Virus record (IMG/VR): IMGVR_UViG_3300020442_001473
Location: 1-23,908 of that record
DNA from: a virus
Direction: 5' to 3' (one strand)
Length of the DNA: 23,908 nucleotides
Shown: in pieces, positions 14,513-20,346 of the stretch
How the letters are laid out: every line of letters starts with the position of its first letter
Position numbering within the stretch: the stretch's first letter is position 1
Made by a program: the position numbers and the translations under genes
The notes under the pieces: generated by a model
What the model was told of the DNA's origin: nothing
Seen by the model: only the letters and a program-made list of their open reading frames with translations
Databases searched by the model: none

Positions 14513-15370
14513 ATGATTGGGATGAATAAACTGGGGACCAAGGGTAGACTTGGTAACCAGATGTTTCAGTATGCGTCGTTAGTAGGCATTGCTAAGAATC
14601 TGGGATACGATCATTGTATTCCAGATCATTCTGATGCGACATGGTTTCATAAACATGTTGGTGACAATATCGTTACGGTAAATCATCATTTACAACATTT
14701 GTTTGAACTCAATCATCTTAATGGTAGATTTGGTTTAGTTGATGGATATGATGTTGATGTGCATCAGCATGAATTCTGCGAAGAACTATTCAATGAGTGT
14801 CCAGACAATGCAAGTCTTCATGGCCACTTTGAGAGTTATAAGTATTTTGAGAACGCAGAAGAAGAGGTAAAGAAAGACTTTACCTTCAAGGAGAGTTACT
14901 TAGAAACTGCAGAAGCATTTCATAAGAAACACAATACAGATAATCCAGTGTGTCTAAACATTAGACGTGGTAAGGACTTTATCAGAGTTCAGGATTATCA
15001 TGCTATTTGTACAGAAGAATACTATAAAGGATGTATTGATGACCTTGGAAAAGATCGTCAATATATTGTCATATCTGATGATATTGAATGGTGTAAAACT
15101 ATTTTTACAGGTAGCAACTTTATTTTCAATGATGAAGAAAGAGAAGAGAATGCGAAGGCTCACCATGATATGTGTCTGGGTGCTTCTTGTTCAGACTTCA
15201 TCATTGCCAACAGTACATTCTCCTGGTGGATGGCATACCTAGGAAAAAGTAAAGATAAGAAAGTCTATATTCCAGATCCTTGGTTTGGTCCTGCGCTGAA
15301 TCACCTAGATACATCTGGTTACTATTTTCCTGGAACTGTAAGAGTTAATCGTGAGGTCGTTAGAGTATGA
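14513..15370 (+). CDS. GT11-family fucosyltransferase-like enzyme (first copy)
   Basis: A 285-residue protein with alpha-1,2-fucosyltransferase (GT11) signatures: GRLGNQMFQYA (11-21), HGHFESYKYF (103-112) and IIANSTFSWWMAYL (230-243). The family's donor-site HxRRGDY is NIRRGKD here (149-155), retaining both arginines but changing the flanking His and Asp. I start it at ATG 14513, seven bases after AGGGG (14501-14505); an in-frame TTG at 14507 adds two residues. It is paralogous to 16170-16985. Confidence 0.88.
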   Translation: MIGMNKLGTKGRLGNQMFQYASLVGIAKNLGYDHCIPDHSDATWFHKHVGDNIVTVNHHLQHLFELNHLNGRFGLVDGYDVDVHQHEFCEELFNECPDNASLHGHFESYKYFENAEEEVKKDFTFKESYLETAEAFHKKHNTDNPVCLNIRRGKDFIRVQDYHAICTEEYYKGCIDDLGKDRQYIVISDDIEWCKTIFTGSNFIFNDEEREENAKAHHDMCLGASCSDFIIANSTFSWWMAYLGKSKDKKVYIPDPWFGPALNHLDTSGYYFPGTVRVNREVVRV

Positions 15371-16173
15371 TGGATTTGACATTTCTCATTCCTGCAAGGA
15401 TTGAGACTGAAGATAGACTTAGGAATATAATTTCATCAGTAACTTACTTGCTCAGGAATGTTCCTGCTAAAGTTATTGTAAAAGAAGTATCCAATAGATC
15501 ACTGTTTAAGTTCAGGGCTCTACCTGAAATTAAGAAGTATGCAAACGTAGATAACCTTACGCACATTTTTGAGGAGAATCACGAACCCTTATTCTGTAAG
15601 AGTAAAGTATTAAATGATCTTATCATTGCATCAGACACAAAAGTCGTTGCAAACTATGATGCTGATTGCATTTTACCAATCAGTTCTTATCATGAAGCTT
15701 ACAGTTTGATTAATGATGGACATGCAGATGTAGTGTACCCATACCAGTCTGGTATCTACCAGTGGTGTGCAGACTATGATATGCAAATCTATAATGAGTT
15801 TATCAATAAACTTGATGTGTCAGTTCTTGATAAGAAAAAGAGACTATCTAATTCAACAATTGGATGGACTCAGTTTGTAAATCGTCAGAAGTATATTGAC
15901 AGTTTTATGATGAATGAGAACTTCGTTTCATGGGGATGTGAAGACGATGAATTCTATTATCGTATGAGTGTTCTTGGTAATCGTATTAAGAGAGTCAATG
16001 ATTATGTTTATCATTTAGAGCACTCCAGGACACATAACTCTTGGTTCAGCAATCCCAACTTTAATAACAACTATCAACTGTGGCATAAGATCAAAACGTT
16101 TGACAGAAAGCAGCTGGTAAGTTATTATGAAAACCAGGAGTATCTACAAAGAAGAAAGGCACAACTGAAATGA
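15367..16173 (+). CDS. GT-A type glycosyltransferase (GT2/galactosyltransferase-like)
   Basis: A 268-residue protein with an N-terminal FLIPAR strand, a DxD-type metal site NYDADC (Asp98, Asp100) and a C-terminal SWGCEDDEFYYRM motif typical of the C-terminal galactosyltransferase (Glyco_transf_7C-like) domain. This indicates a GT-A enzyme using a UDP- or GDP-sugar. The donor and acceptor are unknown. It lies between two GT11 paralogues with ATGA overlaps on both sides, so all three probably build one oligosaccharide. Confidence 0.82.
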   Translation: MMDLTFLIPARIETEDRLRNIISSVTYLLRNVPAKVIVKEVSNRSLFKFRALPEIKKYANVDNLTHIFEENHEPLFCKSKVLNDLIIASDTKVVANYDADCILPISSYHEAYSLINDGHADVVYPYQSGIYQWCADYDMQIYNEFINKLDVSVLDKKKRLSNSTIGWTQFVNRQKYIDSFMMNENFVSWGCEDDEFYYRMSVLGNRIKRVNDYVYHLEHSRTHNSWFSNPNFNNNYQLWHKIKTFDRKQLVSYYENQEYLQRRKAQLK

Positions 16174-16985
16174 TAGGTTTTAATGCTCTGGGGCGAATGG
16201 GAAGATTCGCCAATCAAATGTTCCAGTATGCAGCACTAAAAGGCATTGCAAGAAATACTGGAGTAGATTTCTGTATTCCATATCATGAACAACCAGTTGA
16301 TGATGGTCTTGGGAATATGGTTAGGTCAGAACTATTTGATTCTTTTGATCTGAAAGTTAATACTGGCTTTCTTAATAATGGACATGCTCCATCTGTAAAA
16401 GAAAGATTCTTTCACTTTGATGAAGAACTTTTTAAGTTGTGCCCTGATCATGTAAGTCTAATTGGATACTTCCAATCAGAAAAATACTTCAAGCATATTG
16501 AAGATGAAATCCGTGAGGACTTTACTTTCAAGGATGATATTCTAAATCCTTGCAAAGAAATGATTGCTTCTGTAGATAATCCTATTGCACTACATGTTCG
16601 TCGCACTGATTATATAACGAACAGTGTTAATCATCCTCCTTGTACTCTTGAATACTATGAGGCTGCACTGAAGCACTTTGATGATGATCGAAATGTAATT
16701 GTGTTCTCTGATGACCCTGCATGGTGTAGTGAGCAAGAGTTGTTCTCTGATGATCGATTCATGATCTCTGAGAACACTGACAATAGGGTTGATCTGTGTC
16801 TAATGACCCTTTGTGATGATTTTATCATTGCCAACTCTTCCTTCTCTTGGTGGGGCGCATGGCTATCTTCTAACAAAGATAAGAAAGTTATTGCACCATC
16901 TCGATGGTTTGGTGAGGAAGGATATACTAAAAACAACGATACCAAAGATTTAATTCCCGATGGCTGGACAAGAATTACTGCTTGA
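16170..16985 (+). CDS. GT11-family fucosyltransferase-like enzyme (second copy)
   Basis: A 271-residue GT11 protein: GRFANQMFQYAALKGIA (11-27), LIGYFQSEKYF (97-107), a near-canonical donor motif HVRRTDY (142-148), and IIANSSFSWWGAWL with the conserved Trp pair. It shares the overall layout of the 14513 protein but has the better-preserved active site. Family members transfer L-fucose in alpha-1,2 linkage from GDP-fucose. The next gene begins inside its end (26-base overlap). Confidence 0.9.
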   Translation: MIGFNALGRMGRFANQMFQYAALKGIARNTGVDFCIPYHEQPVDDGLGNMVRSELFDSFDLKVNTGFLNNGHAPSVKERFFHFDEELFKLCPDHVSLIGYFQSEKYFKHIEDEIREDFTFKDDILNPCKEMIASVDNPIALHVRRTDYITNSVNHPPCTLEYYEAALKHFDDDRNVIVFSDDPAWCSEQELFSDDRFMISENTDNRVDLCLMTLCDDFIIANSSFSWWGAWLSSNKDKKVIAPSRWFGEEGYTKNNDTKDLIPDGWTRITA

Positions 16986-17793
16986 CAAAAATAAGTCTGC
17001 ATTTAAATTAAAAAACTTTCCACATGTCTATTGGTTGAATCTTGATAGTGATACTGATAGACGAACATATATGGAGAACCAATTTAAGTATTGGGAAATT
17101 CCTAACCATACTAGAATCTCAGGATATGATGCCAGAGGTGACAATGATGTTTCATGTCATCTCAAAGGTAGAATTCCTGACAATGTCAATCAGAATGAAC
17201 TTGGTTGCTGCATGTCGCATCTAAAAGCAATCAAGCATTTTTATGAAGAAACAAATGATGAGTATTGCATTATCGTAGAAGATGATGTAAATTTAGACAT
17301 AGCAAAGTATTGGAATTTTACATGGACTGATGTCTTTTCCCTTCTTCCATATGATTGGGACTGCATTCAGTTGACCACTATTTGCACTGGTGATATTCAT
17401 GTAAAACTTCATCATAAGTTTATCAATGATTTTTCTGCTGCCATTTACTTGATCAATAGGCATCATGCTGCTAAAATCATGAAGCATCACATTCGTGGTG
17501 ACAAGTATAAACTTGATAATGGAGTCAAACCAAGAGCTGTGTCTGAGGATGTTGTTCTAGAGAGTGGGAAGACATATACGATTCCTTTGTTCTTGTATAA
17601 TCTTGCATTTCAATCAACGATTCATCAAGAACACATCAGCATCTTTCATCAGGCACCTCACGATGCTTTGCTCAACTGGTGGCAACAGTCTGGTGCAAGT
17701 ATTGACATCAAGGACCATATGAACTATGATCCTTACCTGGGTCGAATCACTGAACCTTCATCACAGAAGAGAGAGGAAACCCAACCTACTTGA
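16960..17793 (+). CDS. GT25-family glycosyltransferase
   Basis: A 277-residue protein of the LPS-biosynthesis GT25 family: VYWLNLDSDTDRR (23-35), a NELGCCMSHLKAIKHF segment (79-94) and the acidic metal/donor site IVEDDV (105-110), with DWDCIQL after it. Family members commonly transfer beta-linked galactose or glucose to lipooligosaccharide. The Asn-Leu-Asp-X-X-X-Asp-Arg signature is intact. It is the last gene of the block. Its stop codon sits within a TTGACA promoter element (17790-17795). Confidence 0.88.
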   Translation: MAGQELLLDKNKSAFKLKNFPHVYWLNLDSDTDRRTYMENQFKYWEIPNHTRISGYDARGDNDVSCHLKGRIPDNVNQNELGCCMSHLKAIKHFYEETNDEYCIIVEDDVNLDIAKYWNFTWTDVFSLLPYDWDCIQLTTICTGDIHVKLHHKFINDFSAAIYLINRHHAAKIMKHHIRGDKYKLDNGVKPRAVSEDVVLESGKTYTIPLFLYNLAFQSTIHQEHISIFHQAPHDALLNWWQQSGASIDIKDHMNYDPYLGRITEPSSQKREETQPT

Positions 17794-17823
17794 CAAGATC
17801 TTAAGATTTTGTTAGTATAAATA
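17790..17823 (+). promoter_or_regulatory. Composite early/late promoter
   Basis: TTGACA (17790-17795), a 17-base spacer and TAGTAT (17813-17818) form a fair sigma70-type promoter. A perfect T4 late octamer TATAAATA overlaps the latter (17816-17823). The late element is the stronger call. It drives the secreted-protein gene at 17927 through a leader of about 95 bases. Confidence 0.75.
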
Positions 17824-17827
17824 CTTA

Positions 17828-17903
17828 ACCTTTTGTCATAATTTAGGCAAAGGTATAACGGGGAGTTGTCGATTCCCTTCCATCTGCGGGTAACCATTCC
17901 GCA
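17828..17903 (+). promoter_or_regulatory. Structured 5' leader with three consecutive hairpins
   Basis: Three stems follow each other in the leader of the 17927 gene: ACCTTTTG/CAAAGGT (17828-17854, one bulged T), GGGGA/TCCCT (17860-17878) and TGCGG/CCGCA (17885-17903). They end nine bases before AAGAGG (17912-17917), the ribosome-binding site. No intrinsic-terminator T-run follows. This may be a cis-regulatory or mRNA-stabilising leader; comparison with the wcaG and PhotoRC cyanophage RNA motifs would be informative. Confidence 0.5.
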
Positions 17904-17926
17904 AGTAAACTAAGAGGTAAAAACAA

Positions 17927-18292
17927 ATGATCAAATCTGTATTCGCAGCAACTGCTGCTCTGTCCATGTCTGCTGGTGCTGCTTTTGCAGGGCCTTACGT
18001 TAACGTAGAAACCAATGCTGGTTGGACTGGAGACGATTACACCGGAGCAACCACAGATATCCACGTAGGCTATGAGGGTACTATTGGTGCTGCTTCCTAC
18101 TACGTCCAAGGTGGCCCTGCAGTTGTTGCTGCTGATGGTGCAGATACCGAGACTGAGTTCTCTGGTAAGGCAGGTATTGGACTGCCTGTTTCCGATGCTA
18201 TCGGGGTCTATGGTGAGGTTTCTTTCCTGACCGCAGAAGACGATGACGACTTTGGTGTCGGTGGTAAACTGGGTGTGAAGTATAACTTCTGA
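17927..18292 (+). CDS. Secreted beta-barrel-like outer-membrane protein
   Basis: A 121-residue protein with a classical signal peptide (Lys3, hydrophobic Ala-rich core, predicted cleavage after AFA at residue 21). The mature part of about 100 residues alternates polar and nonpolar residues in short beta-strand-like stretches (PYVNVETN, TDIHVGYEG, ASYYVQGG, GVYGEVSFL, GGKLGVKYNF) and ends in Phe, the C-terminal signature used by the outer-membrane barrel assembly machine. Length would suit a small barrel or half-barrel. It follows a late promoter and a structured leader, and is closed by a terminator, so it is a stand-alone late unit. Function unknown; altering the host surface is one idea. 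Confidence 0.82.
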   Translation: MIKSVFAATAALSMSAGAAFAGPYVNVETNAGWTGDDYTGATTDIHVGYEGTIGAASYYVQGGPAVVAADGADTETEFSGKAGIGLPVSDAIGVYGEVSFLTAEDDDDFGVGGKLGVKYNF

Positions 18293-18328
18293 TTGTAGAG
18301 TAGACATATAAACATCTAGGTGTTATGA

Positions 18329-18354
18329 TGGGGGTGCGACGGCACCCCTTTTTT
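18329..18354 (+). terminator. Intrinsic terminator
   Basis: Stem GGGGTGC (18331-18337), loop GACG, GCACCCC (18342-18348), followed by six T. It closes the transcript of the secreted-protein gene. The next gene's ATG is only two bases past the T-run. Confidence 0.92.
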
Positions 18355-18355
18355 A

Positions 18356-18547
18356 ATGTTCAAAAGGATTCTACTTTCTCCTGTCACCCACTTCAATATC
18401 TTAATTGTAGGATTTTTTATTCTTGTTGGTGTGATGCACAATAACTATCATCATCGTATGGATGAAGATGTTCATGGTTATGTGAGACAATTTTGTGAGA
18501 AAAATCTTGAGAAATGTCAGGATATCGTAGAAGGAGATGACTACTAA
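18356..18547 (+). CDS. Small single-pass membrane protein
   Basis: A 63-residue protein with one hydrophobic segment (about residues 13-27, FNILIVGFFILVGVM), a His-rich stretch (HNNYHHRMDEDVH) and a C-terminal tail with two Cys (FCEKNLEKC). The topology and Cys pair suggest the tail may be exported. No family recognised. The start follows a terminator T-run directly and has no evident ribosome-binding site, so expression would depend on read-through; treat as probable rather than certain. Confidence 0.6.
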   Translation: MFKRILLSPVTHFNILIVGFFILVGVMHNNYHHRMDEDVHGYVRQFCEKNLEKCQDIVEGDDY

Positions 18548-18563
18548 GTATAAATCACTACAG

Positions 18564-18590
18564 AGGAACCCTTGACAGGGTTCCTTTTTT
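18564..18590 (+). terminator. Intrinsic terminator whose loop is a perfect -35 box
   Basis: A perfect 8-base-pair stem AGGAACCC (18564-18571) / GGGTTCCT (18578-18585) followed by T's to 18590. The six-base loop is exactly TTGACA, the sigma70 consensus -35 of the downstream hli promoter. Same design as at 849-887. Confidence 0.93.
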
Positions 18591-18600
18591 ACTATATAAT
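18572..18600 (+). promoter_or_regulatory. Consensus sigma70-type promoter for the hli operon
   Basis: TTGACA (18572-18577), 17-base spacer, TATAAT (18595-18600): full consensus in both boxes with ideal spacing. Transcription should start near 18607, about 20 bases before the hli ATG at 18627. Its -35 is the loop of the preceding terminator. Host RNA polymerase would read it as a strong early promoter. Confidence 0.9.
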
Positions 18601-18626
18601 ATGTAAAGATTTGCAACATAAAGTAA

Positions 18627-18830
18627 ATGACTGTAACGACGAACGAATTTGGTCAACAGAATCTGTTCGCCAAAGAACCCCAAATGGTAGTAGAATCCTA
18701 CAACCGCAAGGGTCTTGAATCCCCACAGCAATATGCTGAGACCTATAATGGTCGTTGGGCAATGATGGGAATCGTTTCTGGTTTCATCTCCTATGCCTTC
18801 ACTGGCAACTTCTTCTTCGGTATCTTCTGA
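18627..18830 (+). CDS. hli: High-light-inducible protein
   Basis: A 67-residue Hli protein. The chlorophyll a/b-binding motif ExxNGRxAMxG is complete (AETYNGRWAMMG, residues 37-48), followed by one transmembrane helix (about 43-62). The N-terminal 36 residues are polar and face the cytoplasmic side of the thylakoid. Hli proteins bind chlorophyll and carotenoid and protect photosystem II during stress; cyanophages carry them to keep host photosynthesis running. It is first in an early micro-operon and its stop overlaps the next start as TGATG. Confidence 0.95.
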   Translation: MTVTTNEFGQQNLFAKEPQMVVESYNRKGLESPQQYAETYNGRWAMMGIVSGFISYAFTGNFFFGIF

Positions 18831-18916
18831 TGACTGAAGCAATTTTCACCGTAACTTCGGTTGCGTTCTTCGTCCTTCTGAGTTACTCCGTACAACAACT
18901 TTCTGAGACTTACTGA
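18830..18916 (+). CDS. 28-residue single-pass membrane peptide
   Basis: The sequence MTEAIFTVTSVAFFVLLSYS followed by VQQLSETY forms one hydrophobic helix (about residues 4-20) with short polar ends. It is coupled by TGATG junctions to hli upstream and to 18916 downstream, which supports it as real despite its size. The size and topology resemble small photosystem subunits, but no specific match to PsbT, PsbM, PetN or similar is apparent. Confidence 0.6.
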   Translation: MTEAIFTVTSVAFFVLLSYSVQQLSETY

Positions 18917-19104
18917 TGCCTGACTTGATTGAACTCCTGACTTATTATGTGATCGTTCTGCTTCTCTTTGTAGGAGCACCAGGAGTATTCTTCTTTATTG
19001 TGTTCATGCCCGCACTTCAAAATACTAAGGGTCGTATGGTAGGATACAAAGACCATAAAACCTATGGTGATTCTACTATATACGAAGTAAACAGAACTAT
19101 TTGA
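18916..19104 (+). CDS. Small membrane protein
   Basis: A 62-residue protein with a long hydrophobic stretch (residues about 7-34, LTYYVIVLLLFVGAPG then VFFFIVFMPAL), long enough for one long or two short passes, and a polar C-terminal tail of about 27 residues (NTKGRMVGYKDHKTYGD). No known family. It is translationally coupled to the preceding peptide and part of the hli micro-operon, so a thylakoid or membrane role alongside Hli is likely but unproven. Confidence 0.7.
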   Translation: MPDLIELLTYYVIVLLLFVGAPGVFFFIVFMPALQNTKGRMVGYKDHKTYGDSTIYEVNRTI

Positions 19105-19105
19105 T

Positions 19106-19255
19106 ATGCCGGACCCAGACGCACTTTGGAAGGATATCCAGAAACTCGACGATATGTATGAAGAACTTCTGTGGCATCCTGACGACGAATTACAATTCTC
19201 TCATGATGGAGAGAAAATTATAATCACAAACAAAACTTTGGAGAATAGAAAATGA
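19106..19255 (+). CDS. 49-residue acidic protein
   Basis: Starts at ATG 19106, one base after the previous stop, and ends at TGA 19253-19255, overlapping the next start (ATGA). It is acidic and soluble: MPDPDALWKDIQKLDDMYEE, then a WHPDDELQFSHDG segment and IIITNKTLENRK. The central Asp/Glu pattern is helical. No function recognised. Being the only soluble member among membrane peptides, it could be an accessory or regulatory factor. Confidence 0.6.
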   Translation: MPDPDALWKDIQKLDDMYEELLWHPDDELQFSHDGEKIIITNKTLENRK

Positions 19256-19359
19256 ACGAAAAAGCAGAACGCATTAATGGATGGGCAGCAATGATTGGCG
19301 TCGTTGCAGCAATGGGATCATATGCAACAACAGGTCAAATCATCCCAGGTTTATGGTGA
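19252..19359 (+). CDS. Very short Hli-like protein (35 residues)
   Basis: Begins MNEKAERINGWAAMIGVVAA and ends GQIIPGLW. It carries the chlorophyll-binding pattern ExxNGxxAMxG (Glu6, Asn9, Gly10, Met14, Gly16) with Trp in the place of the usual Arg, followed by a single helix and a TTGQIIPG end typical of short cyanobacterial Hli proteins. Hli proteins of roughly this size are essentially a bare chlorophyll-binding helix. It is the second such gene in the operon after the 18627 gene. Confidence 0.8.
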   Translation: MNEKAERINGWAAMIGVVAAMGSYATTGQIIPGLW

Positions 19360-19493
19360 ACGACGTGTTAGTCATTGCAGCATCCATGATAGGAGGGTTT
19401 ATCTTTGCAGCCCTGTTGAGTGATGGAGATGTAGATGATGATGATCACTTTGATGGTGGGATGATGATCCCAGCATCAGTTCCCGCCCCTTGA
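19353..19493 (+). CDS. 46-residue membrane protein with acidic tail
   Basis: Starts at ATG 19353, overlapping the end of the short Hli gene, and ends at TGA 19491-19493. One transmembrane helix (about residues 4-22, VLVIAASMIGGFIFAALL) is followed by an Asp-rich tail (DGDVDDDDHFDGG) and a Pro/Ala end. No function recognised. An in-frame ATG at 19281 would extend it through the Hli-like gene and is unlikely. Last gene of the hli micro-operon; its end overlaps the -35 of the next promoter. Confidence 0.65.
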   Translation: MVNDVLVIAASMIGGFIFAALLSDGDVDDDDHFDGGMMIPASVPAP

Positions 19494-19518
19494 CAAACTC
19501 AATTAAATAAGATATGAT
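19490..19518 (+). promoter_or_regulatory. Sigma70-type early promoter
   Basis: TTGACA (19490-19495), 17-base spacer, TATGAT (19513-19518). The -35 overlaps the stop region of the preceding gene. Transcription should start around 19525, inside the hairpin 19520-19540, so promoter transcripts lack its left arm while upstream read-through transcripts contain it all. Confidence 0.8.
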
Positions 19519-19933
19519 AAGGGAGCAAATACTGTTCCCTATTTTTATGCTCGCACTTATTCTGGCACTCAGTGCCGTTGATTACGATCATCTTGCTAGG
19601 ACTGTTCAGGTTGAGGCTGCAAAGGGGACCATGGACGAATACTGTGTTGCAGTCTCTGTATTGAATCGAGTAAAGAGTCCACATTTTCCAAACACTGTTG
19701 CTGATGTAGTATATGCTCCTGGTCAATATCAGGGATTTGATTTTCATAGACCTGTAGCAGATCCTAAAGTTGTTGCTCGACTAAAGGACAATAGTAAGAT
19801 GCTCGCAGCATATGACATCATTGGAAATCGAACAGACTTCAAAGGTCAAAGTCAACTCAAATACAGAGTTGTATCCGAAGATCCAATGTGTAGCACTAAA
19901 GGAAACTTCTACCACTATTTTTGGCAGACATGA
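19514..19933 (+). CDS. SleB-type cell-wall hydrolase, candidate endolysin
   Basis: A 139-residue protein of the Hydrolase_2/SleB family: LARTVQVEAAKG with the catalytic Glu34, VAVSVLNRVKSPHFPNT (in the 45-61 region), and DVVYAPGQYQGF. These enzymes cleave peptidoglycan glycan strands. The N-terminus has a short hydrophobic segment (residues 6-21) that could be a signal-anchor. Start is uncertain: ATG 19514 falls inside the -10 box of the promoter just upstream, so transcripts from that promoter would use ATG 19547 (128 residues). The longer start would need read-through from the hli operon. Likely the lysis enzyme or a virion-associated hydrolase. Confidence 0.85.
   Translation: MIREQILFPIFMLALILALSAVDYDHLARTVQVEAAKGTMDEYCVAVSVLNRVKSPHFPNTVADVVYAPGQYQGFDFHRPVADPKVVARLKDNSKMLAAYDIIGNRTDFKGQSQLKYRVVSEDPMCSTKGNFYHYFWQT
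19520..19546 (+). terminator. Probable terminator overlapping a promoter
   Basis: Stem AGGGAGC (19520-19526) / GTTCCCT (19534-19540) with one G-T pair, a seven-base loop and ATTTTT after it. It would stop transcripts arriving from the hli operon. It lies just downstream of the -10 at 19513-19518, and ATG 19547 follows its T-run directly. It also sits inside the reading frame if translation begins at 19514. Confidence 0.65.
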
Positions 19934-20346
19934 ATATCAAAGCAATCAAAGAATCGATTCAAATTTTTTCAAGAAAAGCGGTTACAAAAATTAATTGGCC
20001 ACTTACAGATAAAGAAATTGAGTGTGCCATTGATGATAATATTGTAGAGTGTTCTGAAATGGATTCTCCACCATACACTGGTATTCCTGCACCAGCAGTT
20101 CTTCAAGATGATTCTTGGTTTGGATCTGCTCCTGATCTAACTGAGAAACAAAAAGAATATCAACAAAAACAACAAGAAGCAACAGAAAGATTGCATGAAG
20201 ATATTCGCAGTGAAACTAAAGAATCTGAAGATATTCACCAAGTGATGTATGATATGGCAACTCAGAATGCTGCCACTACTCTTCAACTTGATCCTATTGG
20301 TGGATCTGAGAACTTCCAAGGAGGATCAGAGAATGTCCATCGATGA
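19930..20346 (+). CDS. Hypothetical Gln/Lys/Glu-rich protein
   Basis: A 138-residue protein with an N-terminal helical part (NIKAIKESIQIFSRKAVTKI), a Pro-containing middle (SPPYTGIPAPAV), a strongly helical QKEYQQKQQEATERLHEDI region suited to a coiled coil, and a C-terminal GGSENFQGGSEN duplication. No enzyme motif. Start is ATG 19930, overlapping the hydrolase stop; an in-frame TTG at 19921 is possible. The DNA of the duplicated GGSEN end also carries the ribosome-binding site of the next gene. Confidence 0.7.
   Translation: MNIKAIKESIQIFSRKAVTKINWPLTDKEIECAIDDNIVECSEMDSPPYTGIPAPAVLQDDSWFGSAPDLTEKQKEYQQKQQEATERLHEDIRSETKESEDIHQVMYDMATQNAATTLQLDPIGGSENFQGGSENVHR

Noticed and set aside
16982-17010. 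TTGACA at 16982 as a promoter for the GT25 gene
   Set aside because: No acceptable -10 box at 16-18 bases (sequence there is AAATTA), and it lies within the gene it would drive.
18549-18556. TATAAATC as a further late promoter
   Set aside because: It lies eight bases before a strong terminator (18564-18590), so a transcript from it would be stopped at once.
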